This document shows, in pieces, positions 1 through 6,584 of a stretch of DNA of 7,619 bases. The notes below the pieces were generated by a model. That model saw only the letters and a program-made list of their open reading frames with translations, had not been told where the DNA came from and searched no databases. The translations under genes were made by a program, and so were the position numbers. This DNA comes from an uncultured bacterium. GTDB taxonomy: Bacteria; Bacteroidota; Bacteroidia; Bacteroidales; JACABE01. The DNA lies in contig CAIWDQ010000202.1 in assembly GCA_903911455.1 (NCBI GenBank), positions 1 to 7,619 of the forward strand, read 5' to 3'. Position 1 is the stretch's first letter, and each line of letters opens with the position of its first letter.

Positions 1-34
1 ATATATTATGGCTACAAATCATAATTATATTTAG

Positions 35-42
35 TACTTTTG
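35..42 (+). promoter_or_regulatory. Candidate -7 promoter box for the DUF4160/DUF2442 unit
   Basis: The octamer TACTTTTG matches the Bacteroidota -7 consensus TAnnTTTG at every fixed position. It ends 27 bases before the ATG at 70, leaving a short leader. No convincing -33 TTTG box is visible 19 to 21 bases upstream, so the call rests on the -7 match and its position. Confidence 0.42.
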
Positions 43-69
43 TATAATTATTAAATACATAATAAAAAC

Positions 70-309
70 ATGTCGCCTACAATATTAATATATAATAAAT
101 ACCGCTTCTTTTTCAATAGCAGAGAGGAGAAAAGGCGTCATATACACGTTGCTACTGCTGATGGTACTGCCAAATTTTGGCTTGAGCCAATAGTTGGATT
201 AGCGGATTATTGGAATTTAACAACTAAAGAATTATCAGAATTAAAACAAATAGTGGAGGAAAAACAAGATGAATTCAAACAATACTGGGACAGACACTTT
301 AACCAATAG
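70..309 (+). CDS. DUF4160 domain protein, first gene of a DUF4160/DUF2442 pair
   Basis: This small protein of 79 aa fills the whole DUF4160 domain. Family hallmarks are the MSPTIL opening, YRFFFNSRE (residues 12-20), the HIHV segment (24-27), and AKFWLEPI followed by a helical C-terminus rich in Glu and Lys (about 51-74). The HxHV and FWL motifs are the most diagnostic. There is no signal peptide or membrane segment, so it is cytosolic. The molecular function of DUF4160 is not established; because it is usually encoded next to DUF2442, the pair has been suspected to be toxin-antitoxin-like, which this sequence alone cannot show. The ATG at 70 has no clear ribosome binding site, as is normal in Bacteroidota. 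The 3' end overlaps the next gene by 41 bases, so the two are very likely co-transcribed and translationally coupled. Confidence 0.88.
   Translation: MSPTILIYNKYRFFFNSREEKRRHIHVATADGTAKFWLEPIVGLADYWNLTTKELSELKQIVEEKQDEFKQYWDRHFNQ
255..260 (+). promoter_or_regulatory. Ribosome binding site inside the upstream gene
   Basis: GGAGGA lies 8 bases before the ATG at 269 and within the coding sequence of the DUF4160 gene. It is the strongest Shine-Dalgarno-like sequence seen in the window. It supports the 269 start of the DUF2442 gene despite the 41-base overlap. Confidence 0.65.
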
Positions 310-532
310 TGTTACAAATATAGCTTCTTTTGGCTTCTGGTTTTTATGTGATGAAAAAGAATATTTTGTTTCTTTTAAAGATTATCCTGTCTTTAAAAAA
401 GCAAGTATTGACAGCATATTCAATGTGAAGCAGCTTTCTCCAAAAGAATTTTTTTGGGAAGATTTGGATGTGGATATAGAGATTGATGCTTTGGAAAAGC
501 CTGATGATTTTCCTTTATCTTTTAATAAATAA
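269..532 (+). CDS. DUF2442 domain protein, partner of the DUF4160 gene
   Basis: This 87-aa soluble protein matches DUF2442, whose fold is that of the NE0471 N-terminal domain. The core runs from about residue 20 to 82: FWFLCDEKEYFVSFKDYPVF, then an ISxI-like strand region, then the Trp-containing FFWEDLDVDIEIDAL stretch that corresponds to the family's W-x-x-LDxDIxxxxL segment. The first 17 or so residues are polar and overlap the DUF4160 gene, so they are probably a dispensable extension. No other ATG lies before the domain, and a GGAGGA sequence 8 bases upstream supports this start. The tight overlap with a DUF4160 gene is the recurrent arrangement of these two families. Unlike some DUF2442 proteins it carries no helix-turn-helix domain. 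Function is unknown; a role as one half of a two-component regulatory or toxin-antitoxin-like module is only inference. Confidence 0.82.
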   Translation: MNSNNTGTDTLTNSVTNIASFGFWFLCDEKEYFVSFKDYPVFKKASIDSIFNVKQLSPKEFFWEDLDVDIEIDALEKPDDFPLSFNK

Positions 533-554
533 TTAGTATTTATTCTCATAGAAC

Positions 555-593
555 AAGACCTAACAGGTTTTGAAAACCTGTTAGGTCTTTTTT
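555..593. terminator. Perfect palindromic hairpin with T-run at convergent gene ends
   Basis: The arm AAGACCTAACAGGTTTT (555-571) is followed, after a single G, by its exact reverse complement (573-589). A run of T residues (588-593) comes next on the plus strand. This is a strong intrinsic terminator for the DUF4160/DUF2442 unit. The convergent membrane-protein gene ends at 592, inside the T-run, so its transcript also runs through the hairpin, though with a poorer T-tract. From memory, palindromes with this CCTAACAGGTTTT core recur at 3' ends in many Bacteroidota genomes. Confidence 0.88.
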
Positions 594-969
594 AATCCAT
601 AAACCATTCCATTATACCTGAAAGGAATAATATGATAGCTAATACTTGCCCAATTGAACTAAATAATATTAATTTCCATTTAATATTTTTTCTTTTTATA
701 ATTATGTAAATGATTGAAATTAATACCCAAATTAGTAATGAGCATATCCACATTTCTCCTGATGAATTAATTATAGGACTATAATATTTATATACAAATA
801 AATGATTTGAAGCAGGATTATTATAAGTAGGGTAATATCCAAGTTCTATACATGCATTAATATACAAAGTTAACAATGGAATTATAAATCCAAATGGTAT
901 TATTCCAAGAACTATGAATAGAAGTTTCCAAAAATTAGTTGTAATGTACTTTATATATTGTGAAATCAT
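592..969 (-). CDS. Hypothetical small membrane protein, three predicted helices
   Basis: I do not recognise a family for this 125-aa protein. It has three hydrophobic stretches long enough to span the membrane: about residues 15-37, 73-91 and 98-118. A 35-residue polar and aromatic loop (about 38-72, with several Tyr and Asn) separates the first and second. The loop after the second helix is basic (IKRKNIKWK, 91-99), which places it in the cytoplasm and the large loop outside. There is no signal peptidase site or lipobox. It is transcribed away from the DUF6629-like gene at 1140 and towards the DUF2442 gene, sharing the hairpin at 555-593. The coding sequence is very AT-rich, but it is a full ORF with plausible membrane-protein composition, so I consider it a real gene of unknown function. 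Confidence 0.6.
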   Translation of the reverse strand: MISQYIKYITTNFWKLLFIVLGIIPFGFIIPLLTLYINACIELGYYPTYNNPASNHLFVYKYYSPIINSSGEMWICSLLIWVLISIIYIIIKRKNIKWKLILFSSIGQVLAIILFLSGIMEWFMD

Positions 970-1124
970 TTTATTTGGTTTGTTGATAAATATACTAACG
1001 CTTAATACTTTTTTTTATTTCAAAAATATATTAGCCAATATCCTTTTATTAGTCGTATCTTGCAGAATTATTATTTGATAAATAATTATCTTTAATAATA
1101 GGGTCTTTAAGTACTTACTAATAG

Positions 1125-1130
1125 AAAGGA
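1125..1130 (+). promoter_or_regulatory. Ribosome binding site for the DUF6629-like gene
   Basis: AAAGGA sits 9 bases before the ATG at 1140 and supports that start. The rest of the divergent 970-1139 spacer is AT-rich; only partial promoter matches such as TATCTTTA (near 1087) were seen, and no box could be assigned with confidence. Confidence 0.5.
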
Positions 1131-1139
1131 AAATTAAAT

Positions 1140-1841
1140 ATGTGTTTTTCACCTGAAGCAAGTTTTGCCGGAGGTATTATTATTTTAGCAATTGGCGTTG
1201 CTACAGTTACTAAAATTCATAAGCCATCGCAATTGGTATTTGCATGTATTCCCTTGTTTTTCGGGATACAACAAATTACTGAAGGGGTTCTTTGGATTTC
1301 ATTTCCTTTATCCGAACATTACTATTTACAAAAGACAGCTACTTATATCTTTTTAATAATGGCTGATGTACTTTGGCCAACTTTAATCCCAATATCCGTA
1401 TTATTAATGGAAAGGAATAAGAAAAAGAGGAGTATCTTATGGATTTTATTTGGGATAGGCTCGTTATTATCTTTATACTATGCATCATGTTTGCTACTAT
1501 TCCATGTAACTCCGCAAGTAGAATGTTATCATATTCATTATGTAAACGATTTCCCTAAGTCGGTGTCAATGATAGCTTCAATATTTTACTTAGTAGCAAC
1601 CATTACTCCATTATTTGTGTCAAGTATAAAGAGGACACACCTATTAGGAGTATTAATGGCTTTGTCGTGCTTGGTTACTGCAATATTCTTCACACAATAC
1701 TTAACCTCGGTGTGGTGTTTTTTTGCAGCATTAATTAGTGGAGTGATCTTTTGGATATTAAGAGATTCTAAAAGAGAATTCAACTTAAGTAAATTGAAGG
1801 CATTAGAGCAATTAGTGAAAGATAAATTACATACATTGTAG
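1140..1841 (+). CDS. DUF6629-like seven-helix membrane protein
   Basis: This 233-aa integral membrane protein has about seven predicted helices: residues 8-24, 31-53, 66-90, 97-121, 142-161, 167-185 and 189-207. A basic cytoplasmic tail follows (208-233). The opening MCFSPEASF and the FGIQQITEGVLW motif (41-52) are what I recognise of the DUF6629 family, whose members start MCFS-x-x-ASF and carry a Gln-Gln/Glu-Gly pair in the second helix. Basic loops such as ERNKKKR (91-97) and SIKRTH (162-167) support an inside location for these segments. Family function is unknown; the conserved polar residues in helices 1 and 2 could line a binding site, but that is inference. The gene seems to be transcribed alone, with a divergent neighbour upstream and a convergent one downstream. 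Confidence 0.78.
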   Translation: MCFSPEASFAGGIIILAIGVATVTKIHKPSQLVFACIPLFFGIQQITEGVLWISFPLSEHYYLQKTATYIFLIMADVLWPTLIPISVLLMERNKKKRSILWILFGIGSLLSLYYASCLLLFHVTPQVECYHIHYVNDFPKSVSMIASIFYLVATITPLFVSSIKRTHLLGVLMALSCLVTAIFFTQYLTSVWCFFAALISGVIFWILRDSKREFNLSKLKALEQLVKDKLHTL

Positions 1842-1869
1842 AGATGCAATGCATGTAACGTCTCGACAA
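1836..1869. repeat. Imperfect hairpin between convergent gene ends, terminator-like
   Basis: The arm TTGTAGAGATG (1836-1846) pairs with CGTCTCGACAA (1859-1869), with one A-G mismatch and one G-T wobble. The 12-base loop contains ATGCAT. The hairpin begins within the last codon and stop of the DUF6629-like gene and ends 8 bases from the S41 gene's stop. No T-run follows on either strand, so it is a weak intrinsic terminator at best. The GAGAYGCAATGCAT core resembles a dispersed intergenic palindrome that I recall from Bacteroidota genomes. Confidence 0.55.
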
Positions 1870-1877
1870 AACAATAT

Positions 1878-4115
1878 TTAATTCCCTTTTATAAGTTCTA
1901 TTGCTTTTTCGAGAACTTCATCCCTACCTTCAGTTATTCCTTTTATAGTTGGTTTCACTTCAATATCAGGAACAATTCCTATTCTTTGCGTCTCTCCCCC
2001 ATCAGGATAATAAATGCCTATTCCGCTCATCATGGTCTTAATACCACCGGGAAGATAAATCTCAGAAACATTTCCATCAGCACCTGCTGTTGTGCTGCCG
2101 ATTACTTTAGCTTGTGGTGCTATTCTTAAAGCCATACAATGAAATTCGGCAGAGCTTTGTGTTGTTTCATTAACAAGAATTATTACTTTTCCTTTATAAT
2201 AGTTTTTATTTCTTTTGCCTACACTTTCAGACATCGTCATTTTAAACAGCCCGGGAGTAAGGATGCTACCACCTGTTACTTTCATAAATTCAACTTTATG
2301 TGGGAGTAAGAAGTTACCTAAATCAGAAAGGATAGCGTCGGATGGATAACTTCTAAAGTCTATTATCAAACCTTTTGTCTTTAATATTTCTGGTAATATC
2401 TGTTTTAAATATTTATTTTTTAATGTACCGATATAAATATAAGCTATATCAGGTGTTATAAGCTTAAAACAAGTATCTTTCCTGTTGTATTTGCTAAAGA
2501 TATTTAATTTGTCAGTTGAGTAACATTCTAATGGAATGGTTGTAGAAACATTTTCATGCTTATAAGTAACGTTAAGAATAGTATCATTTGTCCTCAACAA
2601 ACTTGATGCAATATCCCTTAATTGTGTTGGGTAGTTTGAAGCAGGTGTTATTGGTAATAAATCTTTAATAATATCCTCAACAGATTTGCCATTTATTCTT
2701 TCAATTATATCTCCTTTCTTAAGCCCCGATTGTTCACCAAGGACTTTATCATAATAGTCAGTTACTACAGCTTTGTTCTCTATAAAAGTTATATCAACAG
2801 GAGCAAAGTTTAAACCTTTATTTTTATATAACACGTAATGATAATTCCAAATATTGGCATGTGTATCATGTATCCTTGCTATCAACGACTGTGTAGTTAA
2901 AAGGTATTCTAATTCATTACCGGCATCAACAAACTTGGAGATATACTCTTTTAACACATCACTCCAATTTTCTTCTATTAAGTTTTTATAAGGAAAATAG
3001 TAATTTATAATGTTCCAGTAACGATACAAACACAACAATCGGAATCCTGCATCAGGATATTTCATCGACGAATATGCTTCTTCATTTTCAAATCCGGAAT
3101 TACTGATTTTCTTATATAAATCAACATAATAATTCTCATTAGTCCTTTTAGCATTTTTAACTCTAATCAATTGTTCCATTAACTTATCGCCTAAAATACT
3201 ATTGTTTATCCATGCTAAATCAGGTGCGAACTTAATATCTTTACCTAAATCATCAATAACTTTAATTTTATCTATCTTACCTAAGCTATCAACCCATGCC
3301 GATAAAATATTATTTCTTTCATTCTTATCCTTAGCAACAATTATCTTAGGCATAATCCTGAACAATTCATAATCCCAGTTATAATCTCCTTTAGCAATTG
3401 CGGGGTGATAATATTTTAAGAAACCCCAAACCTTGCCTAATACATACAGGTTATCTAACTTTGTTTCATTTAAATTAATTGCATTAATATTCGAACCTTT
3501 ATCAAATTCTTTATCATTAGGAGCTTTATATTTTGACTCTTTAAGGAGTTTAGCTTCCGAAATATCTTTCCCATCAATCAAAACTTCAAAATCATCAACC
3601 CATAACTTACCGTTTCCAGAAAGCAAAGCACCTATAATTATATTCTTTGCCTTATCAGGATACTTGAGTTTAACAGAATATTGCGTCCAGTCGGAAGTGC
3701 CTTTTACACCTTTACTTTTCATGTTGTCGTATTCCAATAATTTCGATTCACCATCAATACGAAGTATCAGACCGATTATACCATCCGTAACATTTTCGAG
3801 CTTCAAATAAGCCTTTACTTCTATTTCTTTACCGGAATAAATAGCAGGAATGCTATATGCAATACAACCCAAAGTGTTTTTCTTATTCTCAGCAGGAGAT
3901 TCAATTAATATCGAATTCTTCCCACTATGTTTTACAACAGTATCTATTTTCAGAATATAATCCTGATCCCATTGATACCAATTGTCAGGTAATTGCTTCC
4001 CGGGAGTAGTTTTCTCAAATCCTAAATTGTACTCATTTGTTTTGGTTTGATTATAAGCATTAAATGTAAATGCAATGATCAATAAAGATAGGAATATACT
4101 AACTAATTTCTTCAT
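1878..4115 (-). CDS. Secreted S41 family peptidase with N-terminal beta-sandwich and PDZ-like domain
   Basis: This 745-aa exported endopeptidase homologue begins with a signal peptide (about 1-20, no lipobox Cys). Next comes a galactose-binding-like beta-sandwich (about 28-182) with LGFEK, DNWYQW, the SGKNSILIE strand and LWVDDFEV. A linker region contains LGKVWGFLKYYHP (226-238), typical of the large Bacteroidota S41 proteins. The HDTHA motif (415-419) is followed by a PDZ-like domain (about 436-520, with GLKKGDIIERINGKSV). The C-terminal S41 domain (about 548-725) contains TTQSSAE with Ser654 at the nucleophile position, then TTAGADGNVS and YLPGG. The Lys of CtpA/Prc enzymes would fall 25 residues after the Ser, where this protein has Ala679. 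His419 sits where tricorn-like members have their catalytic His, so a Ser-His mechanism is more likely than Ser-Lys. It should act in the periplasm or at the cell surface; substrate is unknown. It is the last gene of the minus-strand cluster. Confidence 0.88.
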   Translation of the reverse strand: MKKLVSIFLSLLIIAFTFNAYNQTKTNEYNLGFEKTTPGKQLPDNWYQWDQDYILKIDTVVKHSGKNSILIESPAENKKNTLGCIAYSIPAIYSGKEIEVKAYLKLENVTDGIIGLILRIDGESKLLEYDNMKSKGVKGTSDWTQYSVKLKYPDKAKNIIIGALLSGNGKLWVDDFEVLIDGKDISEAKLLKESKYKAPNDKEFDKGSNINAINLNETKLDNLYVLGKVWGFLKYYHPAIAKGDYNWDYELFRIMPKIIVAKDKNERNNILSAWVDSLGKIDKIKVIDDLGKDIKFAPDLAWINNSILGDKLMEQLIRVKNAKRTNENYYVDLYKKISNSGFENEEAYSSMKYPDAGFRLLCLYRYWNIINYYFPYKNLIEENWSDVLKEYISKFVDAGNELEYLLTTQSLIARIHDTHANIWNYHYVLYKNKGLNFAPVDITFIENKAVVTDYYDKVLGEQSGLKKGDIIERINGKSVEDIIKDLLPITPASNYPTQLRDIASSLLRTNDTILNVTYKHENVSTTIPLECYSTDKLNIFSKYNRKDTCFKLITPDIAYIYIGTLKNKYLKQILPEILKTKGLIIDFRSYPSDAILSDLGNFLLPHKVEFMKVTGGSILTPGLFKMTMSESVGKRNKNYYKGKVIILVNETTQSSAEFHCMALRIAPQAKVIGSTTAGADGNVSEIYLPGGIKTMMSGIGIYYPDGGETQRIGIVPDIEVKPTIKGITEGRDEVLEKAIELIKGN

Positions 4116-4177
4116 GAGATATTTTTATAAGTTATAAAAAGTAATTGATTAATTATTATAACGATTATAAGTTTAGT

Positions 4178-4203
4178 AATATTGTTAATCTATCAACAAT
4201 ATT
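4178..4203. promoter_or_regulatory. AT-rich inverted repeat upstream of the S41 gene, possible operator
   Basis: AATATTGTT (4178-4186) is exactly complementary to AACAATATT (4195-4203), separated by 8 bases. It lies 62 bases before the S41 ATG at 4115. The 27-base block 4177-4203 matches 6549-6575, in the same place upstream of the 729-aa gene, at 25 positions. A TAACGAT (4159-4165) is conserved at the same 18-base offset in both spacers. No T-run follows, so an operator or promoter-region element is favoured over a terminator. Confidence 0.5.
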
Positions 4204-4219
4204 CCCCTCTCTTTTCAAA

Positions 4220-4251
4220 TCACCAATTCACAAAATCACTAAATCACTAAA
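4220..4251. repeat. Four-unit degenerate 8-bp tandem array, copy A
   Basis: Read on the minus strand, the units are TTTAGTGA, TTTAGTGA, TTTTGTGA and ATTGGTGA. The first unit supplies the TAG stop of the gene remnant next to it. A matching four-unit array is found at 6585-6616. Confidence 0.75.
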
Positions 4252-4318
4252 TCTTTCTCATTCCCCCATTCACAACCACCTCATGTTTCACCTGTTTCTT
4301 TGGAATCTTAATAGTTAC
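4247..4318 (-). pseudogene. 3' remnant of a paralogue of the 308-aa gene
   Basis: Read on the minus strand, this segment encodes 23 codons and a TAG stop: VTIKIPKKQVKHEVVVN then GGMRKI. The intact 308-aa protein (6612-7538) ends LTVNIPKKQVKHEVVVN then VGMKKVVAV. The 40 bases at 4267-4306 are identical to 6641-6680, third codon positions included, and the flanks are diverged but alignable. Nothing of the family remains upstream: the coding sequence of the 729-aa membrane protein abuts it directly and stops inside its first codons in another frame. It has no start codon of its own and is not expected to make a protein. It is best read as the leftover end of a duplicated or exchanged gene copy. 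Confidence 0.75.
4267..4306. repeat. 40-bp exact direct repeat, copy A
   Basis: These 40 bases are identical, in the same orientation, to 6641-6680, which is 2374 bases away. The repeat lies in the 3' coding tail shared by the remnant and the 308-aa gene. Confidence 0.95.
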
Positions 4319-6504
4319 ACCTTTCTGCATTTAATCAACCTAAAAGATATTATTACAAATGATATTATTATGATTAATAATGATAACGGTATATAATACA
4401 TCACCATGCAAATATAATTTTCAAAATAGCTTACATAATTCATATCACATTTATCAGTAAACTGACTAATTGTCTTATAGGCGATTTCTTTATTATAAGC
4501 TTTAGGATTTGCCAGATATTCCTTTTCTGCTGCATATCTTTGATACGGATAATCATCAATTCTTTTATATTCACTTATTGGTGCAAAGTAAATAAATCCT
4601 TTATAAATATCCTGATATTTAAGTTTAACCTGATATCCCAATGTAGGGAAGTAATCAAATGCATCATCTCCAAAAGGGCTATCTTTAAAATCAAAACCAC
4701 AAGTTTTGTTATCGTTAAGTTCAAATGCTCTTTCCCATTTTCCATTCTGGAATGGTAAATAAAAATAACTATTATAACCTGCCATATTAAGCATTACATT
4801 TGCAGTAATATTCGGGAAAGATTTAAAAATATACTGCGCCTCGTTACCGGAAATAATATGTTCATAATGCGAATTATGTTTATAGGGATTTGTATCTGAA
4901 ACAGCACCAAAAGCATGGCGATAATTAGTAACAACCAAACATTTATGTTTTGTATTATTACTTGCTTTATTATACCATTGTATAACTACGTCTGCCATTA
5001 TGCTGTCACGATTACTTTCATCATAATTAAATAACATTGCAGTTCTGATATAAGAATTTTCATAATCATCATCAGTAAACCAAACATTAATCTTATTGCT
5101 ATCATTAAGATTTGCATTCTTAAGATTAATATTTTTGAGAAAGTTAAAATAAGAAGCTCTCATATAACCCAGAGTAGCTGTTGCTTTATTTAGAAGTGAA
5201 TCATTTGGATATATAATTTTAAGAAAAGTATTAACTTTAGATTGATTGTTGGCAGAACCATATTCTGTAAATACATTTCCTGCCTTTTCAATAAATCTTG
5301 GATCTTTAACAATATCAGTAATTAAATCCCATTCCAAAATCTCACTATGAGCAGCTTCACCAATAATAACTATATCATATTTATCAAATAAACTTAACAC
5401 ATATTCTTTTGGAGATAAATGTGGTTGTTTCAAAAAAATTGTATATTTATCAAGACTTGAATTATCAGGATATTTAAAAAACTCAACAGGATGCTTAAAT
5501 CCCAACAACCATTTTTCTGAGTTCTGAGTCCTGTTGTATAATGTTCTTACACCAAAAAACAGAACAATCCATAAAGCTATTAGAATACTCAATTTATTAA
5601 GCTTCCCTTTTGAAGAACTTATATGATATACCTTTTCAGTTTTAGATACTTTATTCCACCAAGTGGTATGAATAAATGAATTGAATGCAATAGATAAAGG
5701 GAAACCAATAAATATAAAAATGATTGCGGAGTATAAATACAGGAATGATATATTATCAAATCCAATAAGATAAAGAAAGATGGAAGGCAGTAAGAGAAAC
5801 ACTGAAAGCTTTAAGATAGTTTCTCTAAACAAGAAATGAATTAGTGAATTCTTTTTGCTTTCAATTGTAATATTCATAAAATACTTACCAAAGCTGGTAT
5901 TAAAAATACTATATGCAATAATATTATAAAGCACATAAACAAGAGTAAGTAGAACTACAAAATCAATATAAAACCAAAGGAGGTAACGGACAATTATTGC
6001 TATCGGAATTAACAGACTCAAATCAATTATTAAAGCTGCTAGATTACGCCCGAAATAGAATTTGTGTCCTTTTACATGTATGTAATCAGTCTTAAAGAAA
6101 AAGTCTAGCAATAGCTTTTTAGTTAATAATAAAGAGATACCATTTATAAAAAGATATTGAATAATTATATTTAATAGATAAATATCATGACCCCCATGTA
6201 TAAATAGTATCTGACATAGATAAGGAAGAACAAAGAATATACTCCATTCTAATATGAAACAAAGAAAGTCATTGCTTCGTTTTATAGGAAGTTCATTAGT
6301 ACTTACTTTTGTCATTCTAAACAGATACTTACCTATTGTAATATTAGCATTGAAAGCAAATATAAATTGATAAATAAAAGACACACCCAGAATCAATTGG
6401 AAATAATGGATTATTAAGTTTAGTTGCTTTAGGATTATGAATAAAACTACTGAAAAGCAATACAGAATTAGAATGTCAATAATACCTGCTGTTATTTTCT
6501 TCAT
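4315..6504 (-). CDS. Membrane protein: two RDD modules fused to an erythromycin-esterase/ChaN-like domain
   Basis: This 729-aa protein has about ten predicted helices. RDD module 1 (about 1-140) has Asp10 in the first helix and TIGKYLFRMTKV (56-67). RDD module 2 (about 150-295) has Arg153 and Asp161 in RNLAALIID and SFGKYFMNITI (204-214). A ninth helix (about 305-323) leads to a globular domain (about 330-690), and a final helix (about 699-722) ends in a basic tail. The basic stretch at 284-304 and the basic C-terminus both place the globular domain outside the cytoplasm. That domain shows IIGEAAHSE (380-388), FTEYG (412-416), RDSIMAD (499-505) and NYRHAF (527-532). The order GExxH, then E, then RD-x-x-MA, then a His-containing strand end resembles EreA/EreB esterases and ChaN-like proteins. 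A hydrolase or ligand-binding role is inference; substrate is unknown and macrolide resistance should not be assumed. Its stop codon lies in the edge of a gene remnant. Confidence 0.75.
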   Translation of the reverse strand: MKKITAGIIDILILYCFSVVLFIILKQLNLIIHYFQLILGVSFIYQFIFAFNANITIGKYLFRMTKVSTNELPIKRSNDFLCFILEWSIFFVLPYLCQILFIHGGHDIYLLNIIIQYLFINGISLLLTKKLLLDFFFKTDYIHVKGHKFYFGRNLAALIIDLSLLIPIAIIVRYLLWFYIDFVVLLTLVYVLYNIIAYSIFNTSFGKYFMNITIESKKNSLIHFLFRETILKLSVFLLLPSIFLYLIGFDNISFLYLYSAIIFIFIGFPLSIAFNSFIHTTWWNKVSKTEKVYHISSSKGKLNKLSILIALWIVLFFGVRTLYNRTQNSEKWLLGFKHPVEFFKYPDNSSLDKYTIFLKQPHLSPKEYVLSLFDKYDIVIIGEAAHSEILEWDLITDIVKDPRFIEKAGNVFTEYGSANNQSKVNTFLKIIYPNDSLLNKATATLGYMRASYFNFLKNINLKNANLNDSNKINVWFTDDDYENSYIRTAMLFNYDESNRDSIMADVVIQWYNKASNNTKHKCLVVTNYRHAFGAVSDTNPYKHNSHYEHIISGNEAQYIFKSFPNITANVMLNMAGYNSYFYLPFQNGKWERAFELNDNKTCGFDFKDSPFGDDAFDYFPTLGYQVKLKYQDIYKGFIYFAPISEYKRIDDYPYQRYAAEKEYLANPKAYNKEIAYKTISQFTDKCDMNYVSYFENYICMVMYYIPLSLLIIIISFVIISFRLIKCRKV

Positions 6505-6549
6505 GATTTTAGGATTATACTTATTATATTTAACGATAGCAAAACTTAT

Positions 6550-6575
6550 AATATTGTTAATCTAACAACATTATT
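6550..6575. promoter_or_regulatory. AT-rich inverted repeat upstream of the 729-aa gene, second copy of the shared element
   Basis: AATATTGTT (6550-6558) faces AACATTATT (6567-6575), so the arms pair with one mismatch. The element lies 45 bases before the ATG at 6504. It is homologous to 4178-4203. On the minus strand a TAAGTTTTG sequence follows at 6540-6548; this is one base longer than a TAnnTTTG -7 box, with a TTG about 17 bases before it, so a promoter may overlap the element. Confidence 0.45.
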
Positions 6576-6584
6576 TTCCTTTCT

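Noticed and set aside
1075..1095. Promoter boxes for the gene at 1140
   Set aside because: TATCTTTA near 1087 and TATCTTGC near 1057 are incomplete matches to TAnnTTTG without a -33 box at correct spacing. In such AT-rich DNA these are expected by chance.
1586..1849. Minus-strand ORF of 87 codons
   Set aside because: It is antisense to the DUF6629-like gene, which has clear membrane helices and family motifs there.
3433..3810. Plus-strand ORF of 125 codons
   Set aside because: It lies entirely antisense to the S41 peptidase gene, whose frame encodes recognisable domains over the same stretch.
4220..4251. Possible CRISPR or satellite array
   Set aside because: Units are only 8 bases with no spacers between them, and there are only four. 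It is a short tandem repeat, not a CRISPR array.
4145..4396. Plus-strand ORF of 83 codons across the spacer after the 729-aa gene
   Set aside because: It runs antisense through the gene remnant, the octamer array and the end of the 729-aa gene. Its composition simply reflects these repeats, and no family or start signal is visible.
4540..4758. Plus-strand ORF of 72 codons
   Set aside because: It is antisense to the globular domain of the 729-aa membrane protein and has no coding signal of its own.
4315..6504. Macrolide resistance gene
   Set aside because: The similarity to erythromycin esterases is limited to the order of a few motifs in an outer, membrane-anchored domain. Nothing in the sequence indicates macrolide as substrate.
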